The notes below the pieces were generated by a model. The model saw only the letters and a program-made list of their open reading frames with translations, was not told the DNA's origin and ran no database searches. From Siphonodentalium dalli (taxonomy: Eukaryota; Mollusca; Scaphopoda; Gadilida; Siphonodentaliidae), in contig CP136069.1 in NCBI GenBank assembly GCA_032622095.1, forward strand, positions 41,518,194-41,582,193: a stretch of 64,000 nucleotides of DNA, given 5' to 3'. The translations under genes and the position numbers were made by a program. Below, one piece after another: positions 41,101 through 56,100 of this stretch. How positions within the stretch are numbered: position 1 is the first letter of the stretch; each line of letters begins with the position of its first letter.

Positions 41101-44100
41101 TTGATACCCGGTAATGAAATCTGATATTCACTGCTGCACTTTAATAGCTATCTGTTGTTTGTTGCATTTCCATAGTGTGTGGACTGTGACTTCTCAGGAT
41201 TTATCAACTCCAACATAGCTCTGGTCTTGCATGGATTTTGGGATTAAAATTAACCCATTCCATAGACACATGATATCTGATAGGCAGATATTAAATTATA
41301 TCTTTCACTTTGAGCCAGGTTCAGTAAGGATTTCTAAAAACATTAGAGGAAATGTCTTATTTTGAAATTCCCTCTATTGCATTTGGGGTGCAGGATAATA
41401 ATAATGTTGCTTGTATTCTTGAGACTGACTTATTGTGTGGGCTTCTAAATCCATATACATGCATTTATTGACTATTTTGATTAGTGTGATTAAGATCAAC
41501 CCCTTGCTATCTCATTTAATAACTCAAATATTTGTCATTGATTATATTATATTTCAAGTCATAGTTTATGATAACACACCCCTAACCTGTATAGAGAGGG
41601 TCATTTGGTTTAATTGCTTTAAAATATTAACAAAATTAACCCACCCATTCCATAGACATACAGTATGCTATCCAATGTAAAAAATCTAATATCTTCAATC
41701 TCATATCCCACCTCTAGTTATCTCATAATTATGCATTAAAGGTACTCAATCCGATCAGAGGGTCCCCATCTCTACAGATTCCAACAACAACAATCCGATC
41801 AGAGGGTCCTATATTACTATTTCTTTGGCTTTGGTGGTAACAAATATTTGATTCGAGTCGAGGAACCCATCAAACAAAGCTCAGAGTTATTAGATATTGA
41901 TTTTTGAAATTTGTTATTTTCTCGAGATGAGTACTAATAATTGCCTTCAACTTCGTAATATGCTCGAGATGTGTACACCAAAACACTATTCAAACAGACA
42001 AGGATGGATAACTCTAAAATCAAGTGGTAATAATAACGCAATTTTGACTGATCTGGGCCAGAAAGTATTCCCGATAAAGAAAAATAATAGATTTCTAATA
42101 TCGATATCTAAAAAATCTGAGCTTTGATGGGTGCATGGCTTCCTCGACTCGAATCAAATATTTTTGACCCCCAAAGTCATTGAAATAGTAATTGATAGGA
42201 GTTTTATCGGATTGAGTACCTTTAAAGTATGTTATATCCAATCATTATCAATCATATTTTACTAAATTTCAACTGTTATGTATGGTTCTTCTGCCTGACT
42301 ATGGACTGAGCTCTATAAGACTATATATCTATTTTCAACCGACTTAATAGGTTGGAATCAAATGCCATATCCATGTTCATATGGAATGTGCCCAATAAGT
42401 CTTATGCCACTTCCGCTTCTGTTATCAGAATCGATTAATTGCCAAAAAATAATGCTAACCACAGTCCACTATAGTATAAAATTGCCCAAAATCTGTTATT
42501 TATCAACATTTTGTACAATGAAATTTTGCTGCTTTGTCATATATCTGACACAAAAAAGCCACTTGATTTTAGAGTTATCCATCTTCATCGACTTTCATAT
42601 GGCCACTAAATATTCCAGGTGGTTAAAGATAATATATTTTAAAAATTGATATCTGCTTACTCTGAGCTTTGAGGAATGGGTTCCTCGATTTGAATAAAAT
42701 ATTTTTTACCCTCGAAGCCAAATAAATAGTAACTGAGGGGTGCTTAATCAGATCGAGTAGCTTTAATAGTAAGGTGTGAATTGTTGAAAAGGTTGGTGTA
42801 AGGATTTTATGAAAATAGCTAATCGTTATCGCCAAGGTATGGGTTAAACATCTGCCGATCGTGATCGGCCTCTCGTTTAGTTTAGTTTCTCTATATCCCA
42901 AATTGGCAGATGACACATTGCATAATTGAGGTTCCCAAAGGGTGCACATCCCAATATTCACCATTTGGGAACAATACCTAGCATCACCAAATTCATCATC
43001 TGGGGACCTCATTCTGCATGGCCTCCTCTGCTATGGGAGACCTACACACAGATTTCAGTTGCCAGATGGTGAATATTGTGATGTACACCCATTGGGAACC
43101 TCGATTATTCATTGTGTCATCTGCCAATTTGGGGATATAGAGAAACAAAACTAAAACAGAAACTTTCTAAAGAAAAAAAACAACTTTTAATTTGATAATA
43201 AAGATACTCTCCTGAGAAGATGAGACCTATGCAGAATGAGGTCCCCGAGAAGGTGAATTTAGTAATGCTAGCCCGCTGTGCAGGGTAGCATCACTAAATT
43301 CATCCTCTGGGGACCTCATAGTGATGCAAGCCTGCTGTGCAGGGTAGCATCACTAAATTCATCCTCTGGGGACCTCGTAGTGATGCAAGCCTGCTGTGCA
43401 GGGTAGCATCACTAAATTCATCCTCTGGGGACCTCGTAGTGATGCAAGCCTGCTGTGCAGGGTAGCATCACTAAATTCATCCTCTGGGGACCTCGTAGTG
43501 ATGCAAGCCTGCTGTGCAGGGTAGCATCACTAAATTCATCCTCTGGGGACCTCGTAGTGATGCAAGCCTGCTGTGCAGGGTAGCATCACTAAATTCATCC
43601 TCTGGGGACCTCGTAGTGATGCAAGCCTGCTGTGCAGGGTAGCATCACTAAATTCATCCTCTGGGGACCTCGTAGTGATGCAAGCCTGCTGTGCAGGGTA
43701 GCATCACTAAATTCACCCTCTGGGGACCTCGTAGTGATGCAAGCCTGCTGTGCAGGGTAGCATCACTAAATTCATCCTCTGGGGACCTCGTAGTGATGCA
43801 AGCCTGCTGTGCAGGGTAGCATCACTAAATTCAAACTATGGGGACCTCATTTTGCAAATAACCAGCACTATATTTTGAGACCTGGTGTGCTATAAACTCC
43901 TGTTTTTCTATTCCAGTCAGTCTAAGGCTAAGAAAGCTGTATCACTGTTTGATGCAGAGAACGATGAGGAGGATGATTTTTTCGGAACAGTTGCCAAATC
44001 TAAGCCACAGGTTAGTATTTATTTATCAATATTTATACATCTAATTTAATTAGTACCTATTTACTCAAACCTGCAAATAGTGTGTCTGTCATTTGCAGAA

Positions 44101-47100
44101 TGAGGTCACCAGAGGGTGAATTTAGTGACGCTATCCTGAACAGCGGGCTAGCATCACCAAATTCACCATCTGGGAACCATATTCTGCTTAGGCCTCAACT
44201 GCTATAGGAGACATAGGATCAGATTGAAGTTCCCCAGTTGAATTTGGTGATGTTCACCCTTTATTCACCTCGATTATGCATTTTATCTTCTGCAAATTAG
44301 GGGATATAGAAACTTTCCAGAAGGTAGAAAGTAACTAAAAACAATGTTAATTTGAGACAATAGAAACTTACCAGAAGATGAGACCTAAGCAGAATGAGGA
44401 CCCCAGAGGGTGAATTTGTTGATACTAGCCCCCTGTGAGGGATAGCATTACTAAATTCACCCACTGGGGACCTCATTCCGCAAATGACAGAAAACTATAT
44501 ACAGGCTTGTATTTACTATATATTTATACATCTAATTCTATTATTGCTATGAATAACTGAATTGAATATTTTTGTTTTTCCATACTGTGTACTTTTTCAT
44601 ACTGTGTACTTTTCCATACTGTGTACTTTTCCATACTGTGTACTTTTCCATACTGTGTACTTTTTTATACTGTGTACTTTTCCATACTGTGTTCTTTTCC
44701 ATACTGCGTACTTTTCCATACTGTGTACTTGCTTCCTTAAAGCAGTTTACAATCTTCAGGCCTCATTATAATCCTTTCTTTACTAAATGGATTCTCCCAC
44801 CCAGTTGTAAAATTATACATTCTCTTAGGCTTGGAGAAGCCTAAGCAGAATGAGGTCCCCAGAGAGTGAATTTATTGATGCTAGCCCACTGTGCTTGGTA
44901 GCTTCACTAAATTCACCCTCTGGGGACCTCATTTCCAGCAACATATTCTGTCCTGACTATATTACAGTGGAGAATGAGCTATATAATGAATTCATTATTA
45001 CTACATAACTGAAATCTGTTATTTATCACTTTCAGCCTAAACAGGAGACAAAAACAGAAGTCACTGACAATGCTGATAGCAAAAGAAAAGAAAGGTGGAT
45101 ATATTTACATTCCTCTTATACAGTTTATGGTCAGCCATGTTATATGCTAAAAATTGCTTAAAGGTATTCAATCCGATCAGATGGTCCCCATATCATCAAG
45201 TTACAACAACATTTCTTCAAAATACGCTTTAGTTATCAGAATCGATTAATTACAACAAAATAATGCTATTCACTGTCAACTATGGTATAAAATTATCAAA
45301 ACGTGTTATTTATCAATATGTTGTTCTATGAAATATGGCCATATTATCGCGTGCTTATCACAAAATTTGGCCTTATTACCACTTGATTTTAGAGTTATCC
45401 AACTTCATCTGCAATTTTGTCTGAGACCGTTGCCTTGACAAATTTTGTCCAGGCCACAAATAAGTACATATCTCAAGAAATAACAAATTTCAAAAATCGA
45501 TATCTGATCATTCTCAACTTTGATGGATGGGTTTCTCGACTCGAATCTTATATAAAGGTTCTCAATCCGATCAGATGCTCCTAAATTACTATTTCTTTGG
45601 CTTCGGGGGTCAAAAATATTTGATTCGAGTCGAGGAACTCACCCATCAAAGCTCAGAGCGATTAGATATCGATGTTTGAAGTTTGCTATTCCTATTGTTT
45701 GTGGACCAGAAGCACGTGGTCAAATGAACAAAGATGTGGATGGAGATGGATAACTCTAAAATCTCTATCCATTTGACCACGTGCTTCTGGTCCACAAACA
45801 ATAGAAATAGCAAACTTCAAACATCGATATCTTATCACTCTGATCTCTGATGGGTGGGTTCCTCGACTCAAATCAAATATTTTTTACCCTCGAAGCCAAA
45901 GAAATAGTAATTTAGGAGCGTCTGATCGGATTGAGTACCTTTAATATTGAATCTTTTATCCACCTGGATTTGTAGAAAGAAATTTCTAAACAGTGTCTGT
46001 TAATATCAAACTCTCATCTAAAATCAACAGCTACTACATGTGTAGTTCTGTTGTGTGTATTCTCTTGTGGGTTTATATGTCATGCAGTGGCAACACTTGT
46101 AGGGTCACTGCTTAAAATATTTTGATACACAGATTAAGAAATTCGATGCCAGTGGGTAAACATGCAAAAAATATATAAAAATATGTAAAAACAGCACCAC
46201 TAAGAACATTGAGAAATAGATAAAATATGTTCTTATATTTTTTATTGATAAGTCTCCAATACAAAAATTTGCATGTTGAAACCATTGTTATGTAAACAAA
46301 ACTGTTACAGTGATTTGTTAACAAACAACGCTAATCATGTAGTAAGTTCAAATATTTTAGTCTGAATATGATTTTCAGAATGTTTTTAGGCCGCGTCTAG
46401 AGTATTGTATATGGCACTTTCAGGGTTTCCGCCAAGGGGAAATGAATGAGTCCGTATTGGGGAAACACATAACGCGACGGGACGACCATGGTTCGTACTG
46501 TCGGGCGAAAATTTTGTTATTTGACACTGAATAGTAGCCATTTCCTTGCACCTGAGTGTCTCACAAAGCAATCCAAAGCTACGTATATTATGCAAGTCGA
46601 TCATTTTCCGTGGGTGCATTAATTCTGTTGATAGTATCCAGATAATTAATCATGTAATTACGCACGTAAGACTGCCGTCTGATTGAAGACTAATGAGACT
46701 ATATCAAGCTACAACTTACAGTGTTTAAAAATTTATAACTTACAATAAGATTCCGACAGGTATAATGAAACTAAACACTAAAAAGCATCTATCCAATACT
46801 AGCTAGCTGGGAGAATTGAATTAAGTATTTCCTAGAATTTCAAGTAGCTTCCGTGAAAACGAAACTGATTTTTCCATGTATTCTTTCAATCGTAAAACTA
46901 TGTGTGTGCTGTGACGTCATATATACTGCAGGGTTTGTCTGCAGGAGATATTTATAGCGGTGAAATACGAATGTTAGTGAAATCATTCAAACTCGGAACG
47001 CGTAGCTTGTCAATAGTCTGTATTAGTCAAACAACAGTTACTGACGACCGCTGCTATAGAGTTTTAGCCAACGTGTTATAAAATATAATTGAGTTTTGGC

Positions 47101-50100
47101 GGGAAATGGGAACATGTGAGCCGTTGTTTGTGTTTGGGGACCCAGGCGGGACAACGAAACTATTATGGACTGTACTTTGACTTTATCTCTATATTGGGGG
47201 GGTATGTTTTTTGTGTTTATCCTCCATGCATGTTATATGGGTCAAATAAATGGTGTTGTCACTATGAATTCCCGCTATAAAGACTGATTTGGGACAGGTT
47301 CCGTATTATAACAGTACGATAACACAGGATCTCGGAGGTAGATACCTCCTTTGGTAGGAGAACCGCCTGTTGGCGTATGTTGATCCCTACTCTGCCTAAC
47401 TCAGCAATTCGGCATTCTTTGATCAAATTATGTAATCGTACGATAGCACGGGATCTCCGAGCGTGAGTAGTTTCAACCACAAATCCCGTGCGAAGTAATA
47501 TCCGTACTCAGCAGTCCGACATTATTTGATGTTACCGCGACATTTATTACGCTGTATATAACGTCGCTATTTCAATGCACACCAAACATTACGTTGTAGT
47601 TTTGGCGCTTTGATTTCAAAGGGTTACGCTGTACCGGTAAAGTACTGTACTCAATTAACCCGTTTTTCACCAGTATTCTGTTCAACGCCCCGAACTCCTG
47701 TTGCAGCCGGATTTTTAATGACATATTGCTACTGACTTTTGGTACATGTATGAATCAAAAAGATCATCTGCGAGGGGAATGGGTCCGTGGGACGGACCCG
47801 CAGCCGGCCTGGCGGAAACCCTGCACTTTAGCCGCACTCCTAAAGTACTGTATATAACACTTTAGCTGAACTCTAGTCAAACTGCTAAAGTATCTAAAAT
47901 GGCACTTTAGCCGAACTGCTAAAGTACTGTATACAGCAGTTTGACTAGACTACTGTAGGCCTAAGCATTTGATTCGCATGCCATGTGAATATATACAGAC
48001 ATAATTGTGTTTTGAGTAATATGGCCTCCATGCACAAATCGTTTGATATTTGGGACTGGTCTATTTCAAGTCAATATATAGGCCCTACTGTATTAACGAG
48101 GCACATGATTTTGATTTTGGAAATGGATCATCCTACGAGGATTCATTTCCCCATTTACTTCGTGCTGTCTGAAAGTGATCAAATTCCATTGAGCATGTGC
48201 CTGTTGATTCGGCATTGAATAAATCAGCACTCCCGGGGGCGCCGCCATGCATTGTTGGGGCGAATGCGCACATTTGGCATTGACGTCATCCAAGCAATGC
48301 ATATATCATAGAACTATGGTACTTTAGCAGTTTCACTAAGTTCTGTATATGACACTTGAGCAGCTCGGCTAAAGATGAGATTGAATCAGACCTAGGATCA
48401 GTTGAAATTGGTGATGTTCACCCATTAGTCGCCTCGATTATGCCAGTCCGTATTTTTTATTATTTGCCTTTTTATACGCCCTTTTGAAAAAAAGGCCGTA
48501 TTATAGTATTGGTCTGTCCGTCCGGGCGGGCGGGCGGGCGGGCGTCCGGGCGTCTGTCCGTTAACCTGTTGTCCGGATGATAACTTTAGTTAGAGTGAAC
48601 CAAAATTAGTAAAATTTGGTATGTGGGTTTATTAGCCCAAAAGTAAGTTCAAGTTCGAATTTGGGTTCCGCCCGCCAATTTTCACCGGAGTTATGCCCCT
48701 TATTTAACGTTTTTTGACTTAGAAAATCCTTGAAATTTGTTGTCCGGTTGATAACTTTAGTATAGTTTATCGGAATGAATCCAAATTTGGTATATTACTT
48801 TCTCCCACCAAAACACAGGTCAGATAACTCGATTTTGGAATGTTTATACGCAAAACCCGTTTTTTTGTGGATTACATATATCGAAATACAGCTCAAGTCC
48901 GAATTTCGTTTTAATCCGATAATTTTTGCGGGAGTTATGGCCCCTTTTTTGACGTAATTTGACTTAGAAAATCCCTGAAATTTGTTGTCCGCATGATAAC
49001 TTTACTAGAGCTTATCGGATTCAATGATAATTTGGTATATTACTTTCTCCCACCAAAACACAGGTCAAGTTCAAATTTGAGTTCCGTCCGCCAATTTTTA
49101 CCAGAGTTATGCCCATTTTTTATCAGTTTCCGCCGACCCAAGAGAGGGCGTATATTGCACGCCCAGCGTAGCTCTTGTTCCAATATTTACCACAAAGTTT
49201 TTATTAAATTGTGGTATTTTATTGGACTAATACCAGTAGTATTTTTATCTGTAATTCCATTGTAACAGTAATGTTTACATAACATATCGGGGCTTCCGTC
49301 TGTCTGTTGGGGCATCCGTCCGTCCGTGGACACAATTCTTCGACTTAGAAAATTTTCAATGCAGGGGTACACCTTTGTCTGAGCTTTTATTCCTACATTT
49401 TTTGGTAAATTTTTTTAAAACTTGGCATAGATGTTTAGTACCATGGGAACCTGTGCACCTGTGATTATGAGGTCTGTCCGACTTTTTTGTGTGGAGTTGT
49501 CCCATTTTCGACTTAGAATATTTTTAATACAGGGGGTATACCTTAGTCCCACCTGGGTCAGGCCCATTTATATTTTGTACACATTTGCCCACCACGAGTT
49601 CTTTGGGTCCCTGTAATACCTGGATAAATGGACAAAATATATCAAGGTATTTTTACCACTTTACCGGGCGTTCTCTAGTATATTAACATAGTTTTCCATG
49701 GCGTTAAAACACCATAATTACCAAGGTGCGATAACCGGAAGCAGGCGTTAATGAAACAAATTTTCATTAATGCCTGCGGCCCGCATCTGGTTTGGGGAAA
49801 TTTGTTTTGGACTCCACCTCGAATATGTATCCTATTTTCGTGTTATTATATATAGACGCCCCATACAGTTCTGATCACTTGAGGGACCGCGGTCACCATG
49901 GTTATCAGAAATAAGCAGATGAGAAAATAGGTTCCCAATAAACTGAATACATGTATTAAGTTTGTGAACTCTCAGTTTGGAGTGAAGGCTTGCTTCTTCG
50001 ACTGAGCGGTGCAAGCAGCTTAGTTCACCCGATGTGTTCAGTTCGACAGCTCTGCAGGCATGCAACAGTCACCTTGGCGTTCTTATATATTTTTTTGTGA

Positions 50101-53100
50101 AATGGAACAAAAATGGTAAATTATTGCTTCCGTACAATTTTTGGCCTTAAATAACAGTATGTGTGAGTGGTAATAATAGTAATAACATGATATTATCGGG
50201 CGTTACAGTTTTATTAATGGTCCTCCAGGAATGATTAACAGCCCTCGGGCCTATTAGCGGCCCTTGACTGCGTCTCAGGCTGCTAATAGGCCCTCGGGCT
50301 GCTAATAATTCCTGTCGGGCCGTTAATAAACCATAACGCCCTCCAAAATCATGTTATTGGTAATTAACTCTATTGCTCTGAGTAATATAATGAAATGAAA
50401 TTGCTATTATTATATGTTGTTTTAAACTTTCAGTAAAAAGCCAGTTGGTGGCGTTTCTCTTTTTGGTGGTGCTGATATATTCGGAACAAAGAAAGATGCT
50501 ACAGTTCATGAGGACAGTGTAAGTAATCTTAACTCTTTGATTGCCAGGGGCTGATATTATTGGCCGTAAATTGCCTTCTTAAAATTGCCAGGGCCGAAAA
50601 TATCGACATAAATGTATCGGTAATTATTTTGATCACAACTGTATGACAGTTACAAAAAAGTAGGTCAAGTTTCATAAAAAATAGTTTTTTCACTGTTCCT
50701 AATTAAATTATGCTGTAAATATCTGAATTTTATTACTTTTAAAGACATTGAATATTAAAATTACCCAACGGATTGTTGGCAACAAGAAGTAGGGTACCAG
50801 TAGGCCTACAGGAAGTAGAAAATTCAAAGTGTCCACATGCGACAAGTATCAACATTCATCTAGCTTGGGGGTACTAGTGTAATTGATTTTAGATTTAGAT
50901 TCGTAATAATGTACATATAATTACAGCACAATCAAAAAGATGTCACTTAATATATACTTGTATATACATTAAAATCTATCTCATTATTAACATAGATGGA
51001 ACCTGTAATTAAGTGATGTTGAATTAAGATTCAGATGTAATATATAATAGCTAAGATGTCAAAAAAAGAATTTTGAATATTAACCCTTTGAACCCGACTG
51101 GCCGGTATTCCGGCCAGAACGTAATTGCATATATACGCGACTGGCCGGTTTTCCGGCCATGACGTAATCTCGTTCTACCGTCGGCTTCGCAGTGTTGCAC
51201 TTTATTTTTTATATTTCGATAAATACTCAATGTTAAGAAAAATAAAAAAGTGTTGCATAAAATTAATATTATAACTGTTTTAGCTGCCCAAAAATGATCG
51301 AGGTTGTGTTTGGCATAACGAAGTATAAGCCGATTAAAAACCGGATACGGTCTCCATTTTATCACATTTCTGCAATTACACCGCCGCCATATTGCTTCTC
51401 GCGACCTCTCGTTTCGCGTTAGGTCATACCGCTTATATGGCTCATAAGAGATCTAAAAATATATATTTATAGGTAGAAACTTTAGTGACGTATTCTTGTG
51501 GTATTTGTAACTCCCAATGTGTGAAGAAATTCCTGCTAAATTATATAATTCACGCTAACGATTGTCGGATGTAAACACATGTCATACAAGTTTTGTTCAA
51601 GAATATACAAACTTCTGAGTTCATTAAATCATAACTTTTTTGTGCAAAGGTACACGTTATATAGATTTACACGAGAATAAAGTTCAGAATCTTGTCTTTA
51701 AGATGGAATAAGCCAATATACTGCACAATGCCGCGCATTTTAGTTATTGGTGGGGTATTCAGAGAACACCCAGAGTTTGTTTTGGCTAAAACCCATATGA
51801 CGTCATGTATTTACGTTGGGATTGTGACGTTATGTAACATTTTTTGGCAGTTTCTATAATAAATCTAATAAGTTTTCAATTTTTTATAACTTTTTCTGGA
51901 ATTAAGATATTGAAATAGATTGTGATGTGCTGAATTCAGAATTTAATAATCTTTCCAATGGTGTAAACAATATGGTAGAAGAGAATGCATACATGTACAT
52001 ACCATACGCCTGAACACAGTCTACAATAAGTCAAAATACCCCTGGGAGCCCAGGGTCAGGGCGTCGATCGTTGTGGGGAGCCAGTGTTCAAAGGGTTAAG
52101 GTATTTGAGATTTTAATACTGTAAAAGGCTTTGATTTCACGGGTATAATTTTTGTGTTTTAGCAACTTATGACTTTATCGTGGATTCATCAATTTGTATG
52201 TCCACCAAAAGTAATGTGCATTCTTTTATATATGCAAGGTTCCCTATGGGAGACTCACATATATAAGAGAATGCACTGGCACAGGATTGTTAATGCTGCA
52301 CCATCGCAGCTCCCATCATGAAAGGGTTAATAGTATTACTTTTACAATACATTTTTTAGCCTGCTAAAGAGGGGTCGCCTCGGCCACGAAATGCAACGAT
52401 ATCCATGTTTGATGAAGATGAACACGATGATGGAGATCTATTCGGTGAAGCTCCACCAAAGCCACCGCCTGAAGCAAAAATAAAAGCAAAAGAACCAGTA
52501 AGTGTACCATAACCCTTTCATGACTGTGCTGGTGCAGCATTAAAGATCATGTGTCAGTGCATTCTCTTTTTTATATATGCAAGTCTCCCATGAAGAACCT
52601 CACATATATAAGAGAATGCATTGGCTTACAAGGTCAAGGTAAATATTGTTAGGCAAATGCATTCTCTTTTATATGCGAGGTTCTCTATGGGAGACTCCCT
52701 CATATAAGATAATGCATTGGCACAGGGTTTTTTGCAAAATTTCAGGAAATCAAATAATGAAAGTGTTAAATCACTTGAGACATCTTTGTGTGCTGATATA
52801 TAAATTGTCACATCTGCGTGAAGTGCTTGACAATATCATGCTAGTTTGTTGTGACACGTGACAGTATAACAGGAAACGTGGGGCTCATCTTCATTCTATT
52901 TAGTGAGAATTTTAGTTGCTTAACTTGCAAAGGGAACATACAAATCACTTCTTTTTTTGTTGTTGATCATTTCCAAGTGTTTTAAACTTAAGTTTAAAGA
53001 GAATACAAGTGATTTTCACCAGGAATGCGATGTTACTTCAAGTGGGCAGTAAGCTCTATTCACATCACCCGAACGAGGCTGGAGCATCTATTGACATTTC

Positions 53101-56100
53101 AATAGATTGTGACTGGCAGCTACTATGAGCAGAAATGGCCACGTCTATCATGTCCATATGTGTGGTCATGGAGTGACGCAAAGTCTCCCAACCCATCTTA
53201 TTATTTTAAAGACATTGCCATTTTTACAAAACGAAAAGACAGTTTTACACAAGGAAAACAAATCCCCTTTTCCTTTTATTAAAAAGGGGAGACTGTACTG
53301 CCTTGCGATTTCATTCTTACGAGTATATCTTATCATGATCGGATTGATTGTCTTTATCGATACTAAGACAGTCAAATCATGGTAAGATTGCATTCTGTCT
53401 AACAGAAGCATTTGAATAAATTCATAATAGGCTGCAACAGCTATACGGACCAATGTTTCGTCGTGTTCTGTAGTGAGTTTGAGATTCACTTTTTAATCCG
53501 ATCAGAGGGTCCCCATATCATCAAGATACAACAAAAACATTTCTTTAAAATACGCTTTAGTTATCAGAATTGATTAATTGCAACAAAATAATGCTAACCA
53601 TTGTCAACTATGGTATCAAAGTTCAATGAAATATGACCGTATTATCACTTGAGTATTCACAAAAATTTACCATATTACCAATTGTTTTTAGAGTTATCCA
53701 TCTTCATCCGCAATTTTGACCGAGATCATTCAGTTGACCACAAACAATTCTCGACCACAAACAATTGAAATAACAAACTTCAAAAATCGATATCTGATCA
53801 CTCTGAGCTTTGATGGGTAGGTTTCACGACTTGAATCAAATATTTTTTACCCCTGAAACCAAAGAAATAGTAATTTAGGGGAGTTTAATCAAATTAAGTA
53901 CCTTTAAGAAAGGGATGTTAATTTCCTTGTGTTCCAAAGAGTATGAATGCAAGTTGGTCTGACATTTTGTTTGGGATGCGAAAGTGTTCCACACAAAAAA
54001 ATGTCAGACCAACTGGCATCCATACAATATGGAATGCAACAAATCAGCATCCATTACTTATATTTAATAATCAACTGAGTCAACTGGCAGATTAATAGAG
54101 CATTTAGTGCCAATTTCCAACATCATTCTCCAAGCTCGTTGCAAGTTGTGTCTACACAATATGAAAACAAGTAAGGGTCTTCGTGCAATGTCACGTGACA
54201 TAATTTTGACCAACCAATGTCCTACATTCATGTTCCACAGCGCAAATGCATGTGTGAGAGTAATTATAAATTTATGTATATTTTAAGAACTTTCCTCTGC
54301 AATACACTCTGTCTTCACTAATGATTCATTTCGATATTACAGGCAAAATCCAAGTCTCACAAAGGGCTGTTTGATGATGATGACATTCTGTTTGGTGGTG
54401 GAAATGAAGAACCTGATGTTGACATATTTGGGTCCAATAAAGGAAAAGCCCCAGTGAGTGAAATAAGATTAGTGTCATGATTTGTATTGATATTTTGTGT
54501 ACAGAAATAGAGCTAAAATATTTCAAACTAGTTGAAACAGGCTCCCTTCTAGAGTCTATATTTAGCATCGGCGGGGCCTGCGGCTTGGTACACATTTTAA
54601 TCTTAGACAGAGCCTTTATTCAGCGGCGGCCCCTTTGTACACATTGCACAAATTTTGATTATATAAACATTTTGATATTAAAAAAAAATTCAAAATTCAA
54701 ATTTAGATTTTGAATTTGTTTTAGATTGCTCAATTTAACGTAACAAAACAGATTTGTTTAATTTAATTTCTTTTTTGGTAAATTTAAAAAAAATCTTACA
54801 CTGTTAACATCCTCCTGAGTCGGTCCAGGGGTCTGGGAGAAAATTTGCGAACAGACAGACAGATCCTACTCTTAACTTTAGTAAGTCTGAACTTAATGGA
54901 AAGAAATTTGGTATGTGAATTTACTAGCCCAAAATACAGGTCAAGTTCGAATTTGGGTTACACCCTCCATTTCACCAGAGTTATGGCCCTTTGTTGGAAT
55001 TACCACATGCGTATTTTGCCATCACTAGCGATGCTCTTATTATATATTCAGGCAAAGTCAGCTCCACAGACAATGAAACCCTCTGTACCAGTGTCAGGTG
55101 CCACCGTCAAATCAAGTTCCACTGACTTCTTTGATGATGATGAGGAGGAAGACTTATTTGCCACAAGCAGCAAACCACCAAAGGTAATTAGTCCCAACAG
55201 CTTCCCAGGTGGGGTCCCTGGTAGTTAACCCTTTATATACTGAATGGATTCTCCCATTCAGTTATAAAAGTAAACATTGGAACGATCTATTATTCATTTG
55301 GAGGGGTGTTCAGGGTAATAAAAGCAGACCACAGACAGAAAACCAGATAATAACAAAAGCAGAATGATTCATATTCATTGGTGAGAAACGTTCAGATAAT
55401 AAGTTCTAATAATAACTTATTATCTAAATTTTTCTTAAGGGAACCACTTTTCAATGAGTATTTAGAAGAAAATGTAAGTTTTGAAACCGTGCAAATATTT
55501 TGGGGATTGGGTGGGATTCGAACCCCGGCCCATGATGGCGAGCATGCCTTGCAACTCAAAGTCCGACATCAAAGGAAGCTCAAATGGCCCCTGTATTTCG
55601 ACGTCGCACATAGGACACTATATGCACATTTTAAGGTCTCTATTGTGTGTATATATAGCAGATATGGCACAGTTGCATGTTATATATACATCTCCGAAAC
55701 ATGGCGAGTGTTGCTCTTTGAACATGTCTGGGACTATACAACACACAAGGTGCCTATTTCCATGTCTGCTATAATGAGTATTTAGTTATAGGAAGTGTAA
55801 ACAACCACTTCGTCATAATCACTAATGATCCTCTGGAGTTGACCTGTCCCCTTCTAAGGCTTCTATAATTCTCTACAATTAACCCTTTACCCAACAGAAG
55901 GGCCCTGTGCCAATGCATTCTCTTATATATGCGAGTCGACCATAGGTCGCCTCGCATATATAAGAGAATGCATTGGCTTAACACATTAAAAATTATAAAA
56001 TTGTTAAAGAATGTAATAAAAAATGGTAAAAAGTGTTAAAAAAAGATTTTTTTTAGGCCAATGCATTCTCTTATATATGCGAGGCGACCTATGGTCGACT

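Noticed and set aside
55495-55600. Possible minus-strand tRNA (GGGTTCGAATCCC B-box-like word)
   Set aside because: No convincing A box or cloverleaf could be traced; at most a tRNA-derived SINE fragment.
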